64,000 nucleotides of DNA, taken from Gracilimonas sp040117685 (lineage in GTDB: Bacteria; Bacteroidota; Rhodothermia; Balneolales; Balneolaceae). Both the position numbers and the translations under genes were made by a program. The notes under the pieces were generated by a model. That model did no database searches. It was given only the letters and a program-made list of their open reading frames with translations, and had not been told where the DNA came from. This document shows positions 7,748 through 15,086 of the stretch, piece after piece; positions within the stretch are counted from its first letter, which is position 1; each line of letters opens with the position of its first letter. The stretch is from contig NZ_JBEDYP020000012.1 in assembly GCF_040117685.2 (NCBI RefSeq), positions 186,001 through 250,000 on the forward strand. Direction: 5' to 3'.

Positions 7748-10453
7748 ATGAAAAATTTATTACCGCTTACCGTATTAAGCCTTTTACTATTTTCCGGGAT
7801 TGCAACAGCTCAGGATCAGCCTGCGCTGAAAATTAATAGCATTGAAAGTACATCTGTTCAAAAAGCATCAGATGATGTTGCAGATAAAACCTATTTCAGT
7901 TTAAGTGAAGACGTTCTGGAGAGCGATCAATTTGCAGAAGGGGTTATTTTTGAGTTGGAGACAGCCAGAAATCAGATTGATGTATTGAGGCTTGTTAAAA
8001 AAAGATCTTATAGACCCGGCATTACTTCATACATGGCAGCTGATGTCGATAACCCGGAGAACAAGTTTTCCTTTTCATATGGAAATGGTCGTCTTGTGGG
8101 TATATATCACGAGAATCATACCAGCACTGTCATGTTTGCGGTAGACCAGGAAATTGGGGAGCCTTTTTTAACCCGGAATAAGTCAGTGTTGGGACATGCA
8201 GAAGCTTGTGCTGTTCATGAAAGCGAGAGCTTAGATGATATCCCGTACTATAAAACCCGCCTTAATCAGGATAAAATGAGCCGCGCCAAACAAAAGAATG
8301 CGGTTAGTTTTGGAGCGCCGGCTTACGCCTCAGTTGAGGATAGCATTACCATCGACCTGATGCTTGTTTATACCGATAGCGCGGAGTCTTGGGCTAACAA
8401 CTCCGGTTTTGGAAGTATCGACTTTGTATTGGCTCAGTCCATGAATTTATCGCAGACAGCCCTGGATAACAGTGAAACGCGCATTGAGTTACGGTTGGCC
8501 CATGTGCATAAAACTATTTACCGGGGAGATAACAACGAAGATATAGATGCCGGAACACATTTACGAAGGTTCACACAAGATGAAGACAATCCTTCTTTCG
8601 GACAGAATGACGAATATGATGGGTACATGGAAGAAGTGCACGATCTGAGAGATGAGTACGGAGCAGATCTTGTTGCACTTATTATGAGCGAGCCTAATAC
8701 CGGAGGAATAGCCTGGGTATTAAATAATGTAGCTGGATCTCCGGTCAGAGGCTTTTCGGTAAACAGGGTTCAGCAAGTTGCATCCAATTATACCCTGATT
8801 CATGAGATTGGCCATAATATGGGGAACTCCCACTCCCGGACACAGTCATCGGCTGCTGCACGGGAAAGTGGTGCTCTGTTTCATTACTCCGTAGGGTTCC
8901 AAAACATTCAAGCGAGCTACGTAACGGTTATGGCATATAATGAGCCGGGTCAGCAGTTGCAGGAAGCTCCGATATTTGCCAGCCCGAATTTAACCTATAA
9001 CGGTTCCAGAACGGGATCTGACGACAGAAATACTCCGGCAAACAGTGCACTAACGCTGAAGCAAATAAAAAGAGCTATCGCCGGATATCGGGCAACATTC
9101 GTTGATTCTCCGGTAGTTTCCGTCTCTACCGATCAGATTGAAGTAACCCTGAACCGTGAAGACGAGATTGCGGTACCATTCAGTATTTCAAATGCCGGCA
9201 ACAGCGGGTTGGTTTGGGACATAGATTTTGACTTCCCGGGCCAAACCGTTGGCAAAGTGAACTCGGCTTCAAACCCTGAAAGCGATCTTAAGCCGGTATT
9301 GATAAAAGATCCGGTTAGAGCTCCGGCTAATTATTCGGTATATAACAATGAGGTTCGGAAAAAAAACCTGAATGAAGAGGTGCTTTACAGTACGTCTTTT
9401 GAAAACTTCCCTTCCGGAGAATTTGGAGGTTACAGAGAGTGGAGGTCGCTCACAAATACGGACTTTATCATTGAGACCGGTAATGCCAGCAATGGAAGTA
9501 GAAACCTCCGGTTAAGTTATGATCCAACTTCAGAAAACACACAATTTGTTGCAGCTCCGTTTTTCGGTTACCTGCCACTCGGCAACTATGAGCTTAGCCT
9601 CGACTTTAAGATTTCAGGTGCCGCTGCGCGATCGGAAACCTTCGACTTTTACATTTTTGATGGTAAGAATGGGCAGTTTTCGAGCGGTATTATTATATCA
9701 GATAGTACGCTTTATGCCGCCGGGTTAAATGAGAATGACCAACTGGTATTTTTTGGTACAAATGTGGTTATGACAGCTAATTCGTACGGAAACCTCAGAA
9801 TTGTGTACAATACAGATGAGGAAGTAATTCAGTATTACTACAAGGGAAATATGATTTTAGAAACCGGGTTCCTCAGTGGAAAAACACCAAGCGAGCTACA
9901 GGTGGTACACAGGAATGAAGTGTCCGACACACATTTCGATGTTGATAATATTGAACTGAAGCAGCTGAGTAATCCATACAACTGGCTGTCGGTAAATAAC
10001 ATGAGCGGGGTAGCTTTTGAGGACAGCAGCAGTGATGCGGAATTGGTCTTTAACACCCGGGGCATTTCGGCTGGAACGTATGAAACGGTTCTTCAGGTAA
10101 GCACCAACGACCCGGAAAACAGGCTGATTGAAGTTCCTGTCACGCTGAATGTGAATCAGGAGGTTTCTAATGAAACAGAAGAGGTTCCTGAGCAGGTTAC
10201 ATTGCAGCAAAACTATCCTAACCCATTTAATCCTACTACAAGTATTCGATTTAACCTGAATCAGGCAAGTAAAGTGAAGCTGGATGTGTTTAATATTCAA
10301 GGGCAGAAGGTGGCGTCTCTTCTTAACGAGAACAGAAGATCGGGAGAGCATCAAATTACTTTTAACGCTCAGAACCTGTCCAGTGGAATTTACATTTACA
10401 GGTTACAAACCGGCGCCCAAACCCTAACCCGAAAAATGGTTCTGATTAAGTAG
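7748..10453 (+). CDS. Secreted reprolysin-like zinc metalloprotease with C-terminal sorting domain
   Basis: A 901-residue exported protease. A Sec signal peptide ends near IATAQ. Residues about 60-155 form a prodomain; C154 in HAEACAVHE could act as a cysteine switch. The catalytic domain has HEIGHNMGNSH from H352, with a Met-turn (VMAYNEPG) near residue 394, as in metzincins of the reprolysin type. A middle Ig/abnormal-spindle-like region and a lectin-like region (about 550-740) follow. The last 80 residues begin NYPNPFNPTTSIRF and end TRKMVLIK, the type A sorting domain recognised by the type IX secretion system. The lipoprotein 1 nt downstream resembles its prodomain. Confidence 0.88.
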   Translation: MKNLLPLTVLSLLLFSGIATAQDQPALKINSIESTSVQKASDDVADKTYFSLSEDVLESDQFAEGVIFELETARNQIDVLRLVKKRSYRPGITSYMAADVDNPENKFSFSYGNGRLVGIYHENHTSTVMFAVDQEIGEPFLTRNKSVLGHAEACAVHESESLDDIPYYKTRLNQDKMSRAKQKNAVSFGAPAYASVEDSITIDLMLVYTDSAESWANNSGFGSIDFVLAQSMNLSQTALDNSETRIELRLAHVHKTIYRGDNNEDIDAGTHLRRFTQDEDNPSFGQNDEYDGYMEEVHDLRDEYGADLVALIMSEPNTGGIAWVLNNVAGSPVRGFSVNRVQQVASNYTLIHEIGHNMGNSHSRTQSSAAARESGALFHYSVGFQNIQASYVTVMAYNEPGQQLQEAPIFASPNLTYNGSRTGSDDRNTPANSALTLKQIKRAIAGYRATFVDSPVVSVSTDQIEVTLNREDEIAVPFSISNAGNSGLVWDIDFDFPGQTVGKVNSASNPESDLKPVLIKDPVRAPANYSVYNNEVRKKNLNEEVLYSTSFENFPSGEFGGYREWRSLTNTDFIIETGNASNGSRNLRLSYDPTSENTQFVAAPFFGYLPLGNYELSLDFKISGAAARSETFDFYIFDGKNGQFSSGIIISDSTLYAAGLNENDQLVFFGTNVVMTANSYGNLRIVYNTDEEVIQYYYKGNMILETGFLSGKTPSELQVVHRNEVSDTHFDVDNIELKQLSNPYNWLSVNNMSGVAFEDSSSDAELVFNTRGISAGTYETVLQVSTNDPENRLIEVPVTLNVNQEVSNETEEVPEQVTLQQNYPNPFNPTTSIRFNLNQASKVKLDVFNIQGQKVASLLNENRRSGEHQITFNAQNLSSGIYIYRLQTGAQTLTRKMVLIK

Positions 10454-10454
10454 T

Positions 10455-10961
10455 ATGATTATTTCAAAAAAGAGTGCATTTAATTTCTTAGTCCTGGGCC
10501 TCTCTTTGGTAATGGCTATTTCCTGCGGGAAAGCAGAGCAAAATAAGGGCTCGGAAGTTGAATCTAACCAGGTTCAGGCCATCAACGAGGACTCTTCCGC
10601 TACGGAAAAAATGTACATAGAAATGGATATCGAAGGAATTCCCTCATTGAAACGAGGGGATTCTTTAGAAATCAGCGTGACCGGAAATGAAGGGGAAAAT
10701 ATGAACCTTCAAATTCGGCGGGTTCAGGAAATGATGCCCGGAATTACATCGGTCTCTGCTTTTGTAGGAAGCAGTGAAACCGGTCAGGCTACGCTAACGG
10801 TAAAGGGGCAAAAAGTTACCGGCATTATTGATCTTTTCGATCAAAAGAAGAAATACACTTTTGCTTATGATAGTGCCGCCAGTTCCTATTATCTGCAACC
10901 CATCAATCCCGAAGACATGGATGTGTTACCGGGAAGTAAGCCTCTATCTCCAAATGAATAG
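10455..10961 (+). CDS. Lipoprotein resembling the protease propeptide
   Basis: A 168-residue lipoprotein: hydrophobic leader with a lipobox ending at C24 (AISC). Residues about 85-160 can be aligned by eye with the prodomain of the preceding protease: both have RR/KK then PGITS (P95-S99 here, P90-S94 there), then alternating strands with a conserved G-I-hydrophobic turn (KVTGIIDLF versus RLVGIYHEN) and a following strand (KYTFAYD versus TVMFAVD). It has no cysteine matching the prodomain C154. The start lies 1 nt after the protease stop, so translation is likely coupled. A role as tethered inhibitor or folding helper is an inference. Confidence 0.75.
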   Translation: MIISKKSAFNFLVLGLSLVMAISCGKAEQNKGSEVESNQVQAINEDSSATEKMYIEMDIEGIPSLKRGDSLEISVTGNEGENMNLQIRRVQEMMPGITSVSAFVGSSETGQATLTVKGQKVTGIIDLFDQKKKYTFAYDSAASSYYLQPINPEDMDVLPGSKPLSPNE

Positions 10962-10973
10962 ATAATGATTTAA

Positions 10974-12035
10974 TCACCCCTTCATCCGGCTAAACCGAAG
11001 GGCTGATATCATCCAGTTGGGAAGATTCTTTTTTGGATCCCGCTTGGTCATGTCAATGTACCAGCCAATCTTTTTGATGATAGGTACTTTATGTGTTTCC
11101 ACAAACTCGATCAGCGTGCCATCGGGGTCTTCTACATAGGTGAACCGCCCGGCGGCTTCGCCCATATCAAAGCTGTCAGCAGAATCTACGGTGAACGGAA
11201 ACCCATTCGATTCAAGCTCTTCTTTCAGGGCATCCATTCCCTGCACATCAAAACAGAGATGGATAAAACCCAGGTCTCCCCAATATCGATCTTTGAATAA
11301 TTTGCGTGGTTCACGCCCCTCAACTTCGATGAGCTCTATTTCCGTAGGGCCAAACATTTGGCTGAAGCCACCCTGACGGGATTGAGAGTGTCGCAGTAAA
11401 ACGCGCCGGTATTTGTCGTCCCCACCGGGCAACCCTTTAAAGTCATCAAAAGCAGCGGTTTTGTCGTATACAACTTCATCATAACCCAGCACATCGGAGT
11501 AAAGCTTTCGGGCTTGTTCAATATCTGTGGAACCGATAATGGCACCTACCACACCCCCGGTAGAAGCGGGTGTTTTAGTTTTGAAGAAGTCGAGGCCTTT
11601 TACAACCTGCCAGATGTTGCCGTACAAATCCTTAACAAAAAAGTTATAGTCTCCCGCAGGGTTTTTCTCAAGAGGAGTAAGTATGTCCAATCCCGCAGCT
11701 TCCATTTCGTCAAAAGTGCCGGGAACATTAATGGATTTAATTTTGCCCACATTAATTCCAAGGTCTCCCATCATTAAGTCAAAGTCAGCGGGCTGAGGCT
11801 CCCGGCTGGTATATTGCCAGATTTCGAAGCCTCCGCCACCTTTCATATTCAGGGCCAGCACGGCGGTTCGGTCGTGCGCTTCGCCGCCGGTGTATGGAGT
11901 CATCAGTTCGGCTGTGGCAGAGTCTTCAAATACTTTGATATCCATCCCAAAATGCCGACGATACCAGTCCGTTGCTTTTTGGACATCCGGAATGCCGATT
12001 CCAATTTGCTGAATGCCGGAGATTACTTTTTCCAT
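10974..12035 (-). CDS. VOC superfamily protein with two tandem domains
   Basis: A 353-residue protein with two glyoxalase/dioxygenase-fold (VOC) modules: residues 1-135 (start ISGIQQIGIGIPDVQKATDW, end VKDLYGNIWQVVKG) and about 160-315 (start VGAIIGSTDIEQARKLY, end YVEDPDGTLIEFVETH). Each ends with the usual Gly/Asp-rich turn plus metal-ligand Glu. VOC proteins include dioxygenases, lyases and resistance proteins, so the substrate is open. The tail (KIGWYIDMTKRDPKKNLPNW) is extra to the fold. It is convergent with the lipoprotein gene and upstream of nothing obvious on its strand. Confidence 0.8.
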   Translation of the reverse strand: MEKVISGIQQIGIGIPDVQKATDWYRRHFGMDIKVFEDSATAELMTPYTGGEAHDRTAVLALNMKGGGGFEIWQYTSREPQPADFDLMMGDLGINVGKIKSINVPGTFDEMEAAGLDILTPLEKNPAGDYNFFVKDLYGNIWQVVKGLDFFKTKTPASTGGVVGAIIGSTDIEQARKLYSDVLGYDEVVYDKTAAFDDFKGLPGGDDKYRRVLLRHSQSRQGGFSQMFGPTEIELIEVEGREPRKLFKDRYWGDLGFIHLCFDVQGMDALKEELESNGFPFTVDSADSFDMGEAAGRFTYVEDPDGTLIEFVETHKVPIIKKIGWYIDMTKRDPKKNLPNWMISALRFSRMKG

Positions 12036-12112
12036 GAAAGTGAAATTAATAGAGGGTTAAAAGTCGCAGCAAAGGTACGTGTTTTTAGTCGTTCAGAACA
12101 AATGAGAGCCAG

Positions 12113-12721
12113 CTACTGACCAGATAAACCGACAAGAAATGCTTTGAAATCATCGGTGTTGTATTTAGCCATTCCTGCATGTTTCATTGCGATGATACCG
12201 TCAGGGGAAATAACGTAGGTAGTTGGAACCATCGATGTGTCAAATACACGGGGTTTAGAAATAACCGAATAAACGGGAAACGTAAATTCTTTTCGGCCAA
12301 TAAAATCCCATGCTTTTTGCGGGTCTTGATCTAAAGAAGCCATAACAAATACAACGTTTTCATCATCAAGCTCATTATAAAGGGACTGTATGTTCGGCAT
12401 TTCGGCAATGCAAGGCGGGCACCAGGTCGCCCAAAAATTCAGGAAGATCGTTTTGCCCTCAAACTCAGAAAGGGAAGTGCGGTTTCCGTTTATAGTAAGC
12501 AAAGGCATGTTGTAATCAGCCTGGTTTCCATGCTGTATTGATTCTTCAACATCGGGCTGAAAGAGGCCGGTATATAAAATGACGCTTTGAAGCTTTCCGA
12601 TTACTTCGGTGTGATACCCGGTTCCATATAAAACAGCCGCGACCAGAAAGATCACACCCCATTGCAGGAGTTCTTTTTTAAAGGAGGATGTCTTTTTATG
12701 TTTTTGCTCTTTTTCATTCAT
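12113..12721 (-). CDS. TlpA-like membrane-anchored thiol-disulfide oxidoreductase
   Basis: A 202-residue thioredoxin-fold protein with one N-terminal membrane anchor (about residues 19-35). The active site WCPPC has cysteines C101 and C104, and the cis-Pro loop is VPTTYVI. This is the TlpA/ResA pattern of periplasmic reductases that keep cytochrome c or other exported thiols reduced. It is separated by 56 nt from the nitroreductase-like gene on the same strand. No cytochrome maturation genes are nearby, so its partner is unknown. Confidence 0.87.
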   Translation of the reverse strand: MNEKEQKHKKTSSFKKELLQWGVIFLVAAVLYGTGYHTEVIGKLQSVILYTGLFQPDVEESIQHGNQADYNMPLLTINGNRTSLSEFEGKTIFLNFWATWCPPCIAEMPNIQSLYNELDDENVVFVMASLDQDPQKAWDFIGRKEFTFPVYSVISKPRVFDTSMVPTTYVISPDGIIAMKHAGMAKYNTDDFKAFLVGLSGQ

Positions 12722-12777
12722 GTCACAAGATCAGAAGGATTTAAGAATAAAAAGAGCTTGTAGTAACAACAAAGCTG

Positions 12778-13446
12778 TTATATAAAAGTAGAAATCTCAT
12801 CCAGCGACTTTTTGGTGATGTCGGGCACTTTCACTCCGTCCGCAGGATATCCAACAACCAGGAGTAAGAAAGGCTTTTCATGGGAAGGCCGACCCATAAT
12901 CTCATTCAAAAAACCCATGGGACTTGGGGTGTGTGTTAATGTGGCTAAACCCGCATTGTGTAAAGCGGTGATCAAAATTCCGGTGGCTATACCTACCGAT
13001 TCCTTTACGTAATAATGCTTTTCTTTTTCACCATCCTTATCCAGATTATAGCTTTGGGCAAAGATACCGATCAGGTAAGGAGCCTCTTCCAGGAAGGGTT
13101 TGTTTTCATCGGTGCCGAGGGGACGAAGGTCTTCAAGCCAGTCTTCGGGGGCGCGGCGGTTATAAAATTCGTGCTCTTCTTTTTCCGCCTCAACCCGAAT
13201 TGTTTTTTTCACCTCCGGATCGCTGACGGCCACAAAATGCCAGGGTTGCTTGTTGGCCCCATTAGGAGCGGTGCCGGCTGCAAGCAAGCATTTCTCGATA
13301 ACTTCTTTGGGGACCGGGCGAGAACTAAATTCTCTTACCGTGCGTCTGCGCTTTACCAGTTCGTAGAACTCCGAAGCTTTCCGCTTCATTTCATCCTGTG
13401 GGATTTCATTATAAGATTCGAGGGGTACAAATATAGCTTCTCGCAT
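12778..13446 (-). CDS. Nitroreductase-family flavoprotein, iodotyrosine deiodinase-like
   Basis: A 222-residue FMN enzyme of the nitroreductase fold. The FMN-phosphate region RRRTVREFSSRPVP and the motif GTAPNGANKQPWHF are typical. More specifically, the lid segment has E91, Y95 and K116 with the spacing E-x3-Y-x20-K of the halotyrosine-binding triad of iodotyrosine deiodinases, and neighbouring text (YNRRAPEDWLEDLRPLGT, VPDITKKSLDEI) matches what I recall of that subfamily, which includes a characterised enzyme from Haliscomenobacter. The expected reaction would be reductive dehalogenation of mono- or di-halotyrosine. Family is firm; the deiodinase call is inference from three residues plus context. 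Confidence 0.82.
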   Translation of the reverse strand: MREAIFVPLESYNEIPQDEMKRKASEFYELVKRRRTVREFSSRPVPKEVIEKCLLAAGTAPNGANKQPWHFVAVSDPEVKKTIRVEAEKEEHEFYNRRAPEDWLEDLRPLGTDENKPFLEEAPYLIGIFAQSYNLDKDGEKEKHYYVKESVGIATGILITALHNAGLATLTHTPSPMGFLNEIMGRPSHEKPFLLLVVGYPADGVKVPDITKKSLDEISTFI

Positions 13447-13479
13447 TATTGTCTGGTGTGCTTGTTATTCAGCTATAAG

Positions 13480-13902
13480 TTACTTTACTCCTGAGCCTTT
13501 TGCCAACCACCAGGGGTGAACTTCCACAGCCAGCCGGCCGGCTTTTACCATCGGGTCGTTTTCGGCATATTCACGAGCCTGTTCAATGGTGGCTACGTTG
13601 TAAACAGAAAATCCCCGGATGTCACTTTCTCCGCCGGAGGGCCCGTTGAGGTTAATAATTCCTTCTTCATACAACCCGCCCAAATAAGCGAGGTGTTCCT
13701 GCTGAAGCTTCATGGCTTCTTCTTCAGTTCGACTGCGCTCCGGGCCCGATTTCAGGAAAACGATAAAATACTTTTGCATGGTGAATTTTTCCCCGGCCCA
13801 CTCATATTCAAAAGTTTCGGGTTGAGCCGTGGAATCGGCCTCCTGGGCAAAAACAGGTAGAGATAAAAGCGCAAAAAGGATGAAAAGAGCTGAATGCTTC
13901 AT
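13480..13902 (-). CDS. Exported YciI-like protein
   Basis: A 140-residue protein starting at the ATG at 13902 (the longer frame uses a TTG). A clear signal peptide (FILFALLSLPVFAQ) precedes a YciI-like ferredoxin-fold domain: MQKYFIVFLKSGPERSRT, then QQEHLAYLGGLYEEGIINLN, and ENDPMVKAGRLAVEVHPW with the His and Asp that are conserved in the family. YciI proteins are normally cytoplasmic and of uncertain function; export is unusual. It sits between the deiodinase-like gene and the M23 gene on the same strand. Confidence 0.8.
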   Translation of the reverse strand: MKHSALFILFALLSLPVFAQEADSTAQPETFEYEWAGEKFTMQKYFIVFLKSGPERSRTEEEAMKLQQEHLAYLGGLYEEGIINLNGPSGGESDIRGFSVYNVATIEQAREYAENDPMVKAGRLAVEVHPWWLAKGSGVK

Positions 13903-13949
13903 AGTAATGGTCAATTATTGTGGATTATTGAATAGTAAGAACTCTGAAA

Positions 13950-15038
13950 TCAAAAACGAATATAAGATTCGGGATTAACCGGCTCCCCGTCTTTTAGGAT
14001 TTCAAAATGAAGGTGTACTCCGCTGGAGGTTCCCGTATTCCCGGCTTTCCCAACAACCTGACCTTTTTTAACGCGATCGCCTTCTTTTACTTTAATTTTG
14101 CTCATGTGAGCATACACGGTTTCTAATCCACCCGAATGCTTGATGCGCACCATTTTTCCGTAGCCCCGGCCATTTCCTGCTTTTACAACCACGCCCTGTT
14201 CGGCCGCATAGATATTATCTCTCAGGTTAGCATCCAGGTCCACGCCTTCGTGGGTGCTACGCCACCGGGGACCGAATTTAGAAGTGACGAATGTATTATC
14301 CATGGGCTTGTCAAAATTGACGGCTGTGACCCTCATGAGTGGCGGGAGCTTGGTTTTATCTTCCTCGGGACGCACTCTCTCATTCCATGGAATACTGATG
14401 GAAATCCCAACAGAAAATGTCACCGGACTAAAATCAAAAGAGCGAAAAGCCGGACTTTCGGTGAAGCTGCTTTCAGGAATGATGTTCTGTGGAAGGTTAT
14501 TGGTTTTGGTGATTTCAGCCTGAAGGCGCACAAAATTCAGCAGGTAATATTTTACTCCTCCGGTAAAAGAGGTTGTGAAACGGTCGGCATTTTCGGTGGG
14601 CTTCACCCAGGACGGGTTTCCATTGGGATCGGTTGCCTTAATATTAAAATTCCAAACTCCTCCGGCTTTCACTCCGCCATGCACGCCCAGTTTGGGCCAT
14701 TGCAAACCGGCCGTTGCACCAAAATTGATCTGATTAAAGTTAACCGGCCCGCCAATCAGGAAGTCTTCCTGGTTCTGCACCAACAGCTCGCCCTTTCCCG
14801 CCACATACAACCGATACAGCAAATATCGTTCAAGCTCCACCTCCAGCATACCCTTTACCGCTTTATTGATTTCTCCCGAATAGGTTCGGTTGGGCACGTA
14901 GTTGAAGCCCACACTCTGTACGTTATAGGTTGCGGATAGGCGCCAGTCCTGAGAGGATGCTATTTGCGGAAAAGTGCTCAGCAGTGTGATGCATGTAAGA
15001 AAGAAAGCCGCAGTAGTTTTCGATTTATTGTAACCCAT
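13950..15038 (-). CDS. M23 family metallopeptidase with N-terminal barrel-like domain
   Basis: A 362-residue exported protein. After the signal peptide (ending near IASSQ) comes about 190 residues of alternating strands with aromatic ends (SATYNVQSVGFNYV, GGVKYYLLNFVRLQAEI, FSPVTFSVGISISIPW), like an outer-membrane beta-barrel or porin fragment. The last 130 residues are an LytM/M23 domain with H263 and D267 (HEGVDLDA), YAHMSKI, and H342-x-H344 (HLHF), so all zinc ligands are present. M23 enzymes cut peptidoglycan cross-links or regulate amidases. Start chosen at ATG 15038, 3 nt inside a TTG-initiated frame. Confidence 0.85.
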   Translation of the reverse strand: MGYNKSKTTAAFFLTCITLLSTFPQIASSQDWRLSATYNVQSVGFNYVPNRTYSGEINKAVKGMLEVELERYLLYRLYVAGKGELLVQNQEDFLIGGPVNFNQINFGATAGLQWPKLGVHGGVKAGGVWNFNIKATDPNGNPSWVKPTENADRFTTSFTGGVKYYLLNFVRLQAEITKTNNLPQNIIPESSFTESPAFRSFDFSPVTFSVGISISIPWNERVRPEEDKTKLPPLMRVTAVNFDKPMDNTFVTSKFGPRWRSTHEGVDLDANLRDNIYAAEQGVVVKAGNGRGYGKMVRIKHSGGLETVYAHMSKIKVKEGDRVKKGQVVGKAGNTGTSSGVHLHFEILKDGEPVNPESYIRF

Positions 15039-15086
15039 CAACCCAAAGTATTTCTGTGAATATGATCAAACATGATTATAAAACCG

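Noticed and set aside
14136..14939. 267-residue plus-strand open frame
   Set aside because: Lies wholly antisense to the well-supported M23 gene and shows no recognisable domain or signal; taken as a shadow frame.
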